A DNA stretch of 64,000 nt from the NCBI RefSeq assembly GCF_030160835.1, contig NZ_BSPC01000015.1, positions 1 to 64,000 of the forward strand. Reading direction: 5' to 3'. This document shows positions 17,852 through 27,912 of the stretch, piece after piece. The notes beneath the pieces were generated by a model. It was not told the DNA's origin, did no database searches, and saw only the letters and a program-made list of their open reading frames with translations. This stretch comes from Labrys miyagiensis (lineage in GTDB: Bacteria > Pseudomonadota > Alphaproteobacteria > Rhizobiales > Labraceae). Made by a program: the position numbers and the translations under genes. The stretch's first letter is position 1; each line of letters opens with the position of its first letter.

Positions 17852-18538
17852 ATGCAGTATGTGATCGATCCACCGCCGCAGGCCTTCGTATCGGTTGCCG
17901 GCGAAAGTTCCGTCTTTCCGGTACGTCGAATCTGGTGCGTTGGCCGCAATTATGCCGACCACGCCCGCGAGATGGGGGCCGATCCCACGCGCGAACCGCC
18001 CTTCTTCTTCTCCAAACCCGCCGATGCAGTGAATCCTGGTGGCGCCTTGTCCTTTCCGGCGCAGACGTCGGACCTGCACCACGAGGTCGAACTGGTGGTG
18101 GCCATCGGCAAGGGCGGGCGCGACATTCCGGTCGAGCAGGCGCTGGAGCATGTCTATGGCTATGCCATCGGCCTCGACATGACGCGGCGCGATATCCAGG
18201 CCGAGGCCAAGAAGCTGGCGCGCCCCTGGGATCTCTCCAAGGGCTTCGACCAGTCCTGCCCGATCAGTGCCATCGCGCCGGCTGCCAGGATCGGCCATCC
18301 CGCCAAGGGCAGGATCGAGATCACCGTCAACGGCAAGGTGCAGCAGTCCGGCGATCTGTCGCAGATGATCTGGTCGGTGCCGGAGGCGATCGCCTATCTG
18401 TCGCGTTACGTCGCATTGGCGCCCGGCGACCTCCTGATGACCGGCACCCCGGCTGGGGTCAGTTCGGTCAAGCCTGGCGACAGGCTGCGCGGCACCTGCG
18501 AGGGCGTGGGCGAGATCGTGGTGACCTATGAGGGTTGA
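17852..18538 (+). CDS. Fumarylacetoacetate hydrolase family protein
   Basis: A 228-residue cytoplasmic hydrolase of the FAH family, close to the small bacterial acylpyruvase/fumarylpyruvate hydrolase group. RIWCVGRNYADHAREMG and the metal-binding HHEVELVVAIG segment (about residues 70-80) are visible, as is GDLLMTGTPAGV near the C terminus. Probable substrates are acylpyruvates. It follows dgcN by 114 bases on the same strand, but that gap holds repeats, so co-transcription is uncertain. Confidence 0.88.
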   Translation: MQYVIDPPPQAFVSVAGESSVFPVRRIWCVGRNYADHAREMGADPTREPPFFFSKPADAVNPGGALSFPAQTSDLHHEVELVVAIGKGGRDIPVEQALEHVYGYAIGLDMTRRDIQAEAKKLARPWDLSKGFDQSCPISAIAPAARIGHPAKGRIEITVNGKVQQSGDLSQMIWSVPEAIAYLSRYVALAPGDLLMTGTPAGVSSVKPGDRLRGTCEGVGEIVVTYEG

Positions 18539-18927
18539 GGGCTTGCTCGCTTGAGCGAGATGAAACCCATAAGAAAAGGCACGCCTTCAAAGTCCCCTCG
18601 CCCCGTTCTTACGGGGAGAGGATAGGGGTGAGGGGCGGCGCGAGCTTCTGGGATTGGCTCTACGAGAGGTGAGTGGCCTGTCGAAGACCCGTGGTAAAAA
18701 TTCTGCTCTTTCGTTCTTCTTCGAAAGGCCTGTTGGGGAGAGGTCAGTGCTGCCCCTCACCTCTATCCTCTCCCCGTAAACGGGGCGAGGGCGCGCACTC
18801 GGCTCGCTCTATTCTTCTCCGCCTCATCTCGCCCTACCGACGGATTCCTCTGCCCATGACAGGAGACGTTCCGCATTCTGGCAGCTAGAGTACCGCCATC
18901 AGTCGTCCTGGCGGAGGCAATATCCCC
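18539..18927. other. 389-bp intergenic region holding a long inverted repeat
   Basis: Arms at 18593-18636 and 18752-18791 are reverse complements with few mismatches: TCGCCCCG, CGGGGAGAGGATA and GGGTGAGGGGC facing their complements, with a spacer of about 115 bases. Each arm also has a small internal hairpin (CCCCGT...ACGGGG). The spacer has no convincing ORF. Confidence 0.75.
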
Positions 18928-19422
18928 ATGTCCACCCTGTCGCTCGATACCCTGCCGGATGTCCAGAAGGGCATCCGGACGAGGCCGCTTTTCGTGATGC
19001 ATCTCGACGTGGAACCCATCATTCGTCTGGGCCTCACGCCGGATGGCGACCGGCGTGTCGGCGTGGTCACCGGCGGGCGATTCGAAGGGGAACGCCTCTC
19101 GGGCGAGGTGCTCGGCGGCGGCGCGGACTGGCAGATCGTCCGGCCAGATGGCGCCACCACCCTCGATGTGCGCCTGATGCTCAAGACAAGTGACGGTGCC
19201 CTCATCGGCATGTTCTATCGCGGCTTGCGCCATGGTTCGCCGGCTGTGCTGGCCGAACTCGCCAAGGGGACGCGCGTCGATCCGGCCGACTACTATTTCC
19301 GCATCAACGCGATGTTTGAGACCGCGTCGCCGGAGCATGCCTGGCTCAACCATATGCTGGCCGTCGGCGTGGGAGACCGGCGCGCGGACGGGCCGGTCTA
19401 CAGCCTCTTCGAGGTGCTCTGA
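18928..19422 (+). CDS. DUF3237 family protein
   Basis: A 164-residue cytoplasmic protein with the DUF3237 pattern: VVTGGRFEGERLSGEVLGGGADWQ (quoted in parts: GGRFEGERLSGEV and GGGADW), RPDGATTLDVR, then YFRINAMFETASPEHAWLN (NAMFET). The fold is a small beta barrel and no function is established. It ends 5 bases before the convergent AraC-type gene. Confidence 0.8.
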   Translation: MSTLSLDTLPDVQKGIRTRPLFVMHLDVEPIIRLGLTPDGDRRVGVVTGGRFEGERLSGEVLGGGADWQIVRPDGATTLDVRLMLKTSDGALIGMFYRGLRHGSPAVLAELAKGTRVDPADYYFRINAMFETASPEHAWLNHMLAVGVGDRRADGPVYSLFEVL

Positions 19423-19427
19423 GCGCT

Positions 19428-20309
19428 TTAAGCCAGCGGCAGATGCACCGCCGTCAGCCATTCGGAGGGCGGCAGAAGGCGTGGGTTGTTGAGATATTCC
19501 TCAAAGCAGGGCGCCTCGCCCGGCTGGCGGCCCGATTGGGGCAGCCAGACGTGGTAGAGATAGGCATAGGCGACGTCGAGATCCGCATAAGGACCCTTGT
19601 GAACCAACTTTGCCACCGGGTAGCCGCCGACCGAGCGCCATTGCATGTCGGGCTCGATCGCGGTGCCCTCGGGCAGAGTCAAGCCCGCCTCAGAGTGCAA
19701 CTCGCTCAGCGGCTTGGCGGCCGGATCGTCATAGTAGATGCCGATCATCCTGGTGTCGGGGCCAAGAAGCCGGCATGCGCCGGCCCAGCTCGACAAGCGG
19801 TCGAAACAAGTGCCGATCCTCTGGTAGTCGCCCTGATGCTTCAGCGTGGCGAGCTCGATCTCTGGGAAATCCTCAACCGTCACGTCGTAGCGGACGGCGG
19901 TGCGGAGGGCGGGTGCATGCGTCATGGTCTTCATTCCTGCTTGGGGTGGAGCGGGGCGAAGATCCTGGCCAAGACGACGATAGGCGGCGGGTGGCGTGCC
20001 AAAGGCGCAGGAGAAGGCCCGCGTGAAGGCAGCCACCGAACCATAGCCTGCACGGGCGGCCACACGTGGCATGGTCCGCTGCGAGCGGTTGAGCTCCACC
20101 GCGGCGCGGTGGAGGCGCAGCCGCCGCACGGCCTCCGCTACGGTCTCGCCCGTCATCGCCACGAAGATGCGGTGGAAGTGGCAGGGCGAGAAGCAGGCGA
20201 TGGCGGCGAGATCGTCGAGATCAAGCCTGTCGTCCAGATGCTCGGCGATGTGGCCAAGCACCCGTTCGATCCGGGCGGCATAAGAGAGGCTGGTTTCGTG
20301 TCTGGTCAT
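19428..20309 (-). CDS. AraC-family regulator with GyrI-like effector domain
   Basis: 293 residues. The N terminus (about 10-115) holds two helix-turn-helix units (LDDLAAIACFSPCHFHRIF and the second, VAARAGYGSVAAFTRAF), and residues about 135-293 form a GyrI-like small-molecule binding domain. This Rob/SoxS-like order (DNA binding first) usually means activation by a bound drug or metabolite. The target is unknown. It is divergent from the ferredoxin reductase gene with 125 bases between. Confidence 0.88.
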   Translation of the reverse strand: MTRHETSLSYAARIERVLGHIAEHLDDRLDLDDLAAIACFSPCHFHRIFVAMTGETVAEAVRRLRLHRAAVELNRSQRTMPRVAARAGYGSVAAFTRAFSCAFGTPPAAYRRLGQDLRPAPPQAGMKTMTHAPALRTAVRYDVTVEDFPEIELATLKHQGDYQRIGTCFDRLSSWAGACRLLGPDTRMIGIYYDDPAAKPLSELHSEAGLTLPEGTAIEPDMQWRSVGGYPVAKLVHKGPYADLDVAYAYLYHVWLPQSGRQPGEAPCFEEYLNNPRLLPPSEWLTAVHLPLA

Positions 20310-20368
20310 GAACTTGCTCCGACGGCCTCACCCTATCGATGCAGGCTTGATCACAATTGCGCAGTTGA

Positions 20369-21466
<1,098 letters not shown>

Positions 21467-21620
21467 ACCTTTTTGCATCCAGACGAGTTTCCCGTTCGTC
21501 GGGAGGCTCCCTATCGATTTGATCGCCTGTCCATCAAGACGGCCAGGGTGCGCTCTCTGAACTGCAGCAGGCGCCGCGACGTCTATTCGCGGACCATGCT
21601 CGGCCAACAGGAGTAGAAGC

Positions 21621-22163
21621 ATGTTCAAGTCGATCATTGTTCCTGTGGATGTCGCCGATCTCAGCCTCGCCAAGCTCGCCATCGGAAGCGCGGTGAAGCT
21701 GGCCGACACCAGCGGTGCGACGCTGACGCTCGTGCATGTCGTCCCGATCATGCCGCTGATGATGCTCGATACCGTGCCCGTGAGCTTCGAAGGCGAGGTG
21801 GCCGAAAAGGCCAAGGGCCAGATTGCCGAGCTTGCCGCCAGCGTCGAGTTGCCGGGCGGCAAGGTGCAGAGCGTGGTCCGCATCGGCGGCATCTATCACG
21901 AGGTGCTGGCGATTGCGGAAGAGCAGCGTGCGGATCTCGTTGTGGTCGGCTCGCACCAGCCGAGCGTCGCCACCTATCTGCTCGGCTCGAACGCCAGTGC
22001 CATCGTGCGCCATGCCGGCTGCTCGGTGATGGTGGTGCGCGAGGAAAAGCAGACTGTCGATATCGACGAAGCCGGCGAGGTCGCGGCGGAAGCCGCCCAT
22101 CACCGCTATCCGACCGTGGAAGAGGCCAAGAAAGCGGCCTGGGATTCGGATCTACTGCACTGA
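21621..22163 (+). CDS. Universal stress protein (UspA family)
   Basis: A 180-residue single Usp domain: FKSIIVPVDVADLS at the start, VVGSHQPS and GSNASAIVRHAGCSVMVVRE at the ATP-binding end (G-x2-G-x9-G-S/T-like). A 25-residue C-terminal extension (after VVREEKQ) is charged. Usp proteins act in the cytosol in stress survival. The SD-like CAGGAG lies about 7 bases before ATG 21621. Single-gene unit. Confidence 0.92.
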   Translation: MFKSIIVPVDVADLSLAKLAIGSAVKLADTSGATLTLVHVVPIMPLMMLDTVPVSFEGEVAEKAKGQIAELAASVELPGGKVQSVVRIGGIYHEVLAIAEEQRADLVVVGSHQPSVATYLLGSNASAIVRHAGCSVMVVREEKQTVDIDEAGEVAAEAAHHRYPTVEEAKKAAWDSDLLH

Positions 22164-22329
22164 GCAGGTAGGCATCGCGCTCTGTGAAGATGTCGGGCGG
22201 GGATAGGCCTCGCCCGAGGAATAGTCATGTCCAGCGACCGGCCGAAGAGGCTTCCGCCGGTAAATTTCCTGCACGGGATACTCAGGACGCCTGGACCGAT
22301 TCGGTCGCAGGCTCTTCCGCTGCCGCAAA

Positions 22330-22713
22330 TCAATAGGCCGATCCTCCTGCACCATCCAACCTATGCTGCTCGGTGCCTTTCAGCGGCGGATTGAAGACGC
22401 TGACGAGCACGAGATCGGACGCGCCGCCGCGCAGATAGTGCTTGTCATGCTCGTCGAGGACGTAGATGTCTCCTGGCCGGATCGGGAAGCGGTTGCCCCG
22501 CATATCCTCGACCTCGCCTTCTCCGGCGATGCAGTAGCAGGCCTCCAGATGGTTCCGGTATTCAAGCAGCGACTCGCTGCCTGCCCGGACCACTGTGTGG
22601 CAAACCGTGAAGCCCATCGCGTCGGACTCGGTCAGCAGCCGGTGGCTGGTGCCATTTCCCCACTCCACAAAAAACTCACTTCCCTCGACGCTCTTCAAAT
22701 TTCGCACGAACAT
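22330..22713 (-). CDS. ectC: Solitary ectoine-synthase-like cupin
   Basis: 127 residues, colinear with L-ectoine synthase, a metal-dependent cupin that cyclises N-gamma-acetyl-diaminobutyrate. Expected iron ligands are present as Glu57, Tyr84 and His92, along with Arg25, Phe107, Glu115 and His117. Ser105 replaces the usual active-site Cys. No ectA, ectB or ectD is near, so the cell may use imported precursor or a different substrate. Divergent from a LysR gene with about 98 bases between. Family call strong, actual ectoine synthesis not. Confidence 0.75.
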   Translation of the reverse strand: MFVRNLKSVEGSEFFVEWGNGTSHRLLTESDAMGFTVCHTVVRAGSESLLEYRNHLEACYCIAGEGEVEDMRGNRFPIRPGDIYVLDEHDKHYLRGGASDLVLVSVFNPPLKGTEQHRLDGAGGSAY

Positions 22714-22811
22714 GATTTGCTCCGGATTGCTTGTCTTTCTACGGCTTTAATACTTTTTCCTGCGCTTAACGAATGATAGGTTTGAACAGGTCGTGTGAGA
22801 TATTTCGACAT

Positions 22812-23693
22812 ATGCTGAAGCTCCCGCCGCTCAATTCCTTGCGTGCATTCGAGGCGGTAGCGCGGCTCGGCAGCGTATCGCGGGCGGGGGATGAACTGTG
22901 TGTCACCCATTCGGCCGTCAGCCATCAGCTCAAGGTGCTCGAGCAGTGGATTGGGAAGCCGCTGTTTCTGCGGAATGCCCGCGGTATCACGCTTACGGCG
23001 GAGGGCCAGGCATTGGGCCTGACACTTACTCCCTGCTTCACCGCGATTGCCGAGAGGGTCGACACTCTCATGACGCATGTGTCGAAGCCCACGATCACGG
23101 TGGGCTGCATCCCTTCGATCGCGGCCCGCTGGCTCGTGCCGAACCTTGCGCAATTCTCCGAGATGCACCCCGACATCGAGCTCAACGTCCAATATGCGCG
23201 GGCGTCGCAGAAACTGCCGCTCGGCGATCTCGATGTCTTGATCACGCTGGGCCGGGATGAGGCGGCGCAGGTGAAGAACACCGCGATCTTCTCGCGTGCC
23301 AACAAGCCGGTAACCAGCCCGGCCTATCTTACGCGTTTTGGACCAATTGCGGGACCGGCCGACATCGCGCGAGCGGATCTGCTGCATGACGAAGGGAAGT
23401 CGGGCTGGGAGGAATGGTTCCGCAAGGCAGGGGCGCCCGCGCCCTTTCCGCTCAACGGCGCCGTGTTCCAGGATTTCAACCTGCTGGCGACCGCCGTGAT
23501 CGCAGGCCATGGCGTGGCACTCTGCCCGACCGAGGTATTCCGGGAAGAACTCAAGCGCGGCGACCTGGTCATTCTCTCGGATATCGCGACGCTAGTCGAC
23601 CAGCACTACTTCATCATCACCAGGATCCCGCCTGCGGAGCCTGTCGTGCTGTTCAGCGACTGGTTTCGAGCCTTGACGGCCCCCGCGCAATGA
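22812..23693 (+). CDS. LysR family regulator, GcvA-like
   Basis: 293 residues from ATG 22812 (MLKLPPLNSLRAFEAVAR is the normal GcvA-like N terminus; ATG 22773 would add 13 atypical residues). N-terminal winged HTH (SVSRAGDELCVTHSAVSHQ), then a periplasmic-binding-like effector domain. Because it is divergent from the EctC-like gene, it probably controls that gene and itself; the inducer is unknown. Confidence 0.88.
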   Translation: MLKLPPLNSLRAFEAVARLGSVSRAGDELCVTHSAVSHQLKVLEQWIGKPLFLRNARGITLTAEGQALGLTLTPCFTAIAERVDTLMTHVSKPTITVGCIPSIAARWLVPNLAQFSEMHPDIELNVQYARASQKLPLGDLDVLITLGRDEAAQVKNTAIFSRANKPVTSPAYLTRFGPIAGPADIARADLLHDEGKSGWEEWFRKAGAPAPFPLNGAVFQDFNLLATAVIAGHGVALCPTEVFREELKRGDLVILSDIATLVDQHYFIITRIPPAEPVVLFSDWFRALTAPAQ

Positions 23694-23779
23694 CAGGGAC
23701 GGCGAGTTGCCCGCCTTCGCGGACGGATCGAATCCGAACCCAAGCGCGCAGTTCCGGAAGGCCGTGAGGCTGAGGCTGG

Positions 23780-25126
23780 TCAAGCCCCGCAGCCAGCCAT
23801 GGCGTCGCCGATGGCCTTGGCCACCCCCGTGGTCGGGATCGAGCCCGATCGGCCGACAGGCTCGCCGGCCTTGTTCAGCACGGCGAAGATCAGGGCGTCG
23901 CTGGAGGTGAAATCCTTGACGTCCTTCACGGCGAGGGAGGCGATGATACTCTGCTCGCCATCCGTCGGAGTGGCGACGTTGTCGATGGCGATTTCGCGCC
24001 CGTCGATCTTGAGCACCTTGGCCGAGAAGGCGGCGGCGCGCAGCTTCTCGATATCGAGCGGCGACAATTCCTTGAATGAAAGGTCGAGCTTGGCTGTCTT
24101 GCCATCCTGGCAGGCGAGGGCGACCCGATATTCGGGGTTGGTAAATTCCGCCGTGACCGCCGCGCCGTCGGCATGGATGACCGTCCAGCTCTCGGAAGCC
24201 GCAGTACGCGGCTGGACCGGATCGGGCGCCTTGAGACCGACGCTGGGCTTGGCGATCGAGGAGGTCAGGTCGTTCTGGCTCGCGGCATCCAGGATGGTCG
24301 GAAGCGGTACTGCCCCTTCCACGTCGGGCAAGAGGGCAGTGGCCACGCCGGTCGAGACCCACTGATCCTTGGGCAACTCGTCGAGGCTCGAAAAGGGCGT
24401 GCGCAAGGTGGTGGTGAAGAAGGCCTCCGTCACGCCCATCGCATGCACGAAATCATAGACGCTCACCACCTCGCGGCCATAGTCGCGCACGATCTGGTTC
24501 ATCTCCTGCGCGTCGAAAGTCTCGCCGTCGTTGAACTGGGGCGAGAACTGGTGGATGCCGACCTTGGAAAGGGGCACGACAAAGCGATTGGTGCCGCCGA
24601 GCATCACCATGGTGCAGGCGGAATAGCAGCCCGCGCTCTCAAAGACGGGCTTGCCGGCCATGAGCCGCGCCTGGCCGATCACCGTGGTCCAGCCGGCCTT
24701 GCGGATGCGCCGCCCGATGATCAGGGCCGACTGCACCTTGCCGCCGACGGATTCGAAGGCCACGATCACCTTGGGAGCGTTCGCCGGCTGCGGCTGGCCG
24801 TCGCCGGGTTCGGGCGGCAGGACGCCGTCGAGGCGATTCTGCGAGAGGAACGCGGCAAAGCTGCGCGAGGTCTCGTCGACGATCTGGCCGGAAGCGTTGA
24901 TGACGACGCAGCCAGGGCAGGTCTTGCCGGAGGCGACGATGCTGAAATGCATCGGCGTATCATCGTCGTCGGCAAGTGCGCTTCCGGCAAAAGGGGGCGC
25001 GAGAAGGGCCACAGTCGCGCAGAGAAGCGTTGCGGATCGCGAAAAACCCTTCCATCCAGTGCTGGCTGCCTGGCTCAAATCCACGGCCCCTTTTAGTCTT
25101 GACGCAATACTTACATAGGTCTTCAT
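23780..25126 (-). CDS. Secreted ClpP-fold protein (COG3904-like)
   Basis: 448 residues. A signal-like segment ends near ALADDDD (about 52). The middle (about 115-215) has the ClpP/crotonase pattern: VAFESVGGKVQSA, then Ser169 inside GCYSAC (a serine between two cysteines, usual in this group), and GIHQF with His192. These could form a catalytic pair. The C-terminal 170 residues, with CQDGKTAKLDLSF, have no clear family. Probable periplasmic protease-like protein; function unproven. Divergent from the caspase gene, with 229 bases between. Confidence 0.65.
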   Translation of the reverse strand: MKTYVSIASRLKGAVDLSQAASTGWKGFSRSATLLCATVALLAPPFAGSALADDDDTPMHFSIVASGKTCPGCVVINASGQIVDETSRSFAAFLSQNRLDGVLPPEPGDGQPQPANAPKVIVAFESVGGKVQSALIIGRRIRKAGWTTVIGQARLMAGKPVFESAGCYSACTMVMLGGTNRFVVPLSKVGIHQFSPQFNDGETFDAQEMNQIVRDYGREVVSVYDFVHAMGVTEAFFTTTLRTPFSSLDELPKDQWVSTGVATALLPDVEGAVPLPTILDAASQNDLTSSIAKPSVGLKAPDPVQPRTAASESWTVIHADGAAVTAEFTNPEYRVALACQDGKTAKLDLSFKELSPLDIEKLRAAAFSAKVLKIDGREIAIDNVATPTDGEQSIIASLAVKDVKDFTSSDALIFAVLNKAGEPVGRSGSIPTTGVAKAIGDAMAGCGA

Positions 25127-25355
25127 GGCCGGAAGCGCCGTTCCCTTGCAAGCCAGAAATCGGCTGAATTGCCTCGATTCATGAGACAGTTGGAAGCCGT
25201 GGCAAAGCTGCCACAGATGTGGTCACCAAACGGCAGCAATGGTGAAAATTTCGTGCATGCCTACGGCACGACGGGCGCCACATGTGTGTTTTCGCGCGCT
25301 CGATGTGTTAACAAAGGGCGATACTCTTCCTCGGTTTTCAACAGCCGGCCGGGCC

Positions 25356-26522
25356 ATGATGATGCGACGTTCCCTCTGGTGCTTTTTCCTGCTGCTGGGG
25401 CTGCTTGCGGCGGGTTGGGCCCAGGCCGCGCCGAAGGCGGCGCTGGTGATCGGCAACGGCGCCTATCGGTCGGTGACGCCTTTGGTCAACCCGCCGAACG
25501 ATGCCGCCGACATGGCCGCCTCGCTGGGGCGGATCGGCTATGCCGTGACCCTGGTCAAGGACGGCGACCTGCAGGCGATGAACGATGGCCTCAGGGCCTT
25601 CCTGCGCGATGCCGACCATGCCGACAGCGTGGTGATCTTCTATTCGGGCCATGGCGTGCAGGTGAAGGGCCGGAACTACCTGATCCCGGTCTCGGCCAAG
25701 ATCTCGGACGAGCTCGATCTCGACACCCAGGCGCTCTCGCTCGACAAGCTGCTGGAGCTGGTGGACAGCGCCGCCCCCAAGGTGAAGATCGTCATTCTCG
25801 ATTCCTGCCGCGACAACCCGCTCACGCGCACGCTGGTGCGCGGCGCCGGCACGCGGGGCCTGGCGCGCATCGATCTCGATGCGTCCTCGGCCAAGGGCAC
25901 GCTGATCGCCTTCTCCACCGCGCCGGGCTCGGTGGCGCAGGACGGCTCGGGGCGCAACTCGCCCTTCACCACGGCCCTGCTCGCCCATATGGAGACGCCC
26001 GGCCTCGACATCCGCCAGATGTTCGGCCAGGTCCGGGCGGATGTGGACCAGTCGACCCAGGGCGGCCAGACGCCCTGGGTGAACGAAGCCATCATCGGCT
26101 CCTTCGCCATGGCCGGCACGGTGGAAAATCCGCAGCCCGTCAAGACGATCGCCGTGGAACCTCAAGTTCAGGCGCAGCCAGAACCGCAACCCCAGCCTCG
26201 ATTCCAGCCACAGCCGCAGCAGGATTTCCAGCAGCAGGCTTCCAACGAGCCGCCGCCCCAGCCGAGCCGGCCGGAATTCATCCTGCCCGATTCGGGCACA
26301 AGGCGCCTGAACTGGAACGATGTCGCCAGTCTCAACAGCCAGCAGTTGCGCTTCGCCCGCAACGAGATCTATGCCCGCCGCGGCCGCTTCATGAAGGACG
26401 AGCAGTTGCGCGCCTATTTCTCGCAGTTCTCCTGGTACCGGCCCTGGACCTGGGACGTGCAGCTGAGCGCTGTCGAGAAGGCCAATGTCGCCCTGATCCA
26501 GCGCGCCGAGGCAGGTCAATGA
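25356..26522 (+). CDS. Secreted caspase-family protein with C-terminal YARHG domain
   Basis: 388 residues. Start ATG 25356 (first of three tandem ATGs) opens a clear signal peptide, RRSLWCFFLLLGLLAAGWAQA; upstream in-frame codons would bury it. The caspase p20-type domain (about 27-245) has His99 in YSGHG and Cys151 in LDSCRDNP, the catalytic dyad. Then comes a Gln/Pro-rich linker (about 265-305) and a YARHG domain (about 325-380, RFARNEIYARRGRF). The next gene overlaps by 4 bases. Confidence 0.88.
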   Translation: MMMRRSLWCFFLLLGLLAAGWAQAAPKAALVIGNGAYRSVTPLVNPPNDAADMAASLGRIGYAVTLVKDGDLQAMNDGLRAFLRDADHADSVVIFYSGHGVQVKGRNYLIPVSAKISDELDLDTQALSLDKLLELVDSAAPKVKIVILDSCRDNPLTRTLVRGAGTRGLARIDLDASSAKGTLIAFSTAPGSVAQDGSGRNSPFTTALLAHMETPGLDIRQMFGQVRADVDQSTQGGQTPWVNEAIIGSFAMAGTVENPQPVKTIAVEPQVQAQPEPQPQPRFQPQPQQDFQQQASNEPPPQPSRPEFILPDSGTRRLNWNDVASLNSQQLRFARNEIYARRGRFMKDEQLRAYFSQFSWYRPWTWDVQLSAVEKANVALIQRAEAGQ

Positions 26523-27304
26523 GGGCCATGCTCCGCTGCGGCCTGCTGGCGCTTGCCGCCACCGGCGCGATGGCCTCGCCCGCCCTCGCCGATCCCGCGC
26601 TCGATGCCCTGGTGGCCGCCTATCCGGATGTGATCGCCGGCTATGACGCCAAAGACCTGATCCTGAAGAACGGCAACCATATCCCGCTCTCCAACGGCGT
26701 CACCGACAAGACGCCGGAGCAGCGGGTCACCCATGCCGACATCATGGACATGTTCGCCATGCCCTATACGCTGGGCGCGAACTACCCCATCCCGAAAACG
26801 CCTGCCGACGATCCTGGCCGCGCGCGCAACCAGGCCCTGTTCGATGCCCTTTATGGCGACTGCACCAAGGGGCAGGTGAAAATGAAGACCATCCAGTGGC
26901 TGCCCTCGCTCAAGGGCGGTACGTTGAAGGTTGCCGCGGCGAACGGTGTTGCCGAGCATCTGGAAGCCGTTTCGCGCGATCTCGAGGCCCTCCCGGCCAG
27001 GTTCCAGGTCTATCTGAAGCCCTCGGCCGGCACCTATAATTGCCGGGCGATTGCCGGCACTGTGCGCATGAGCATGCATGCCTATGCCGCGGCCATCGAC
27101 ATCAATGTTAAGTATACCGACTACTGGCGCTGGAGCGGCGCCAAGCAGGAGACTGACAAGGTCACCTATAAGAACAAGATCCCGATGGAGATTGTCGAAT
27201 TGTTCGAGAAGCATGGCTTCATCTGGGGCGGAAAATGGTATCATTACGACACCATGCATTTCGAATATCGCCCTGAAATCATTGCTTTGGCAAAAAAACC
27301 TTAA
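26519..27304 (+). CDS. Secreted M15-family (VanY-like) D-Ala-D-Ala carboxypeptidase
   Basis: 261 residues with a signal peptide (cleavage near ALAD). Zinc ligands fit His187, Asp194 (SMHAYAAAIDIN) and His247 (MHFEYRP), the order of M15 D,D-peptidases, with Ala instead of Gly at one motif position. It would trim peptidoglycan peptides in the periplasm. ATGA overlap with the caspase stop means coupled translation. A long in-frame stretch upstream, 25169-26518, is antisense-like noise out of phase with the caspase gene. Confidence 0.85.
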   Translation: MRAMLRCGLLALAATGAMASPALADPALDALVAAYPDVIAGYDAKDLILKNGNHIPLSNGVTDKTPEQRVTHADIMDMFAMPYTLGANYPIPKTPADDPGRARNQALFDALYGDCTKGQVKMKTIQWLPSLKGGTLKVAAANGVAEHLEAVSRDLEALPARFQVYLKPSAGTYNCRAIAGTVRMSMHAYAAAIDINVKYTDYWRWSGAKQETDKVTYKNKIPMEIVELFEKHGFIWGGKWYHYDTMHFEYRPEIIALAKKP

Positions 27305-27315
27305 GTGGTGCGGCA

Positions 27316-27825
27316 ATGAAGAGACTGATGCTGCTGCGCCATGCCAAATCGGACTATCCCGCCGGTGTGTCCGATCATGAGCGCCCGCTCGGCCCGCGCG
27401 GGCGCCGCGATGCGCCCCGCATGGGCCAGCAGATGGCGAGGCGGGCGCTGCTGCCCAACCATGTCATCGCATCCACTGCCTTGCGTACGCGTGAAACCTT
27501 CACGCTGATCGAGCCCTATCTCGGCCCGCATTCACTGCGCTATGAACGGGCAATCTATGAGGCCTCGCCGGAGGCGATCCTGCGCGTCATCCGGGCGGTG
27601 GAGCCCACTGTCGCCAGCCTGCTGATCGTCGGCCACAATCCGGGCCTCGAACGGACGGCCTCCTTCCTGGTCAAGGGCGGCGGTACGGCGGCCGATCCGC
27701 TCGACGAGAAATTTCCGACGGCGGCGCTGGCCGTGCTCGACTTCGAGATCGGCGACTGGGCCACCATCACCGGCCATCAGGGTGAGCTGGTACTGTTCCT
27801 CACGCCCAAGATGCTGGATGCGTAG
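27316..27825 (+). CDS. sixA: SixA-type phosphohistidine phosphatase
   Basis: 169 residues of the histidine-phosphatase superfamily. The catalytic RH motif is LLRHAKSD with His9, and the second His is in IVGHNPG near residue 108. SixA removes phosphate from histidine residues of signalling or PTS proteins. It follows the M15 gene by 11 bases on the same strand, so it probably belongs to the same transcript, although a functional link is not evident. Confidence 0.9.
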   Translation: MKRLMLLRHAKSDYPAGVSDHERPLGPRGRRDAPRMGQQMARRALLPNHVIASTALRTRETFTLIEPYLGPHSLRYERAIYEASPEAILRVIRAVEPTVASLLIVGHNPGLERTASFLVKGGGTAADPLDEKFPTAALAVLDFEIGDWATITGHQGELVLFLTPKMLDA

Positions 27826-27912
27826 CGGGTCAGCAGAAGACAGACCCGCGCAACTCGTAATAGCGCCCGGAGCACCTATCTACATGTGGTCTGCAAATCA
27901 GGGGATGCTTGC

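Noticed and set aside
16598-18298. Minus-strand 566-residue frame over dgcN and the hydrolase
   Set aside because: It is the complement of two recognisable plus-strand genes and has no conserved motif.
21519-21537. TTGAT...ATCAA resembling an Fnr/FixK box upstream of the universal stress protein
   Set aside because: The arms are nine bases apart instead of four, so the site does not fit the consensus.
25169-26518. Upstream part of a 711-residue frame joined to the M15 peptidase
   Set aside because: It lies out of phase over the caspase gene and is Arg/Gly/Pro/Ala-rich without motifs. The M15 signal peptide starts at 26519, so the fusion is false.
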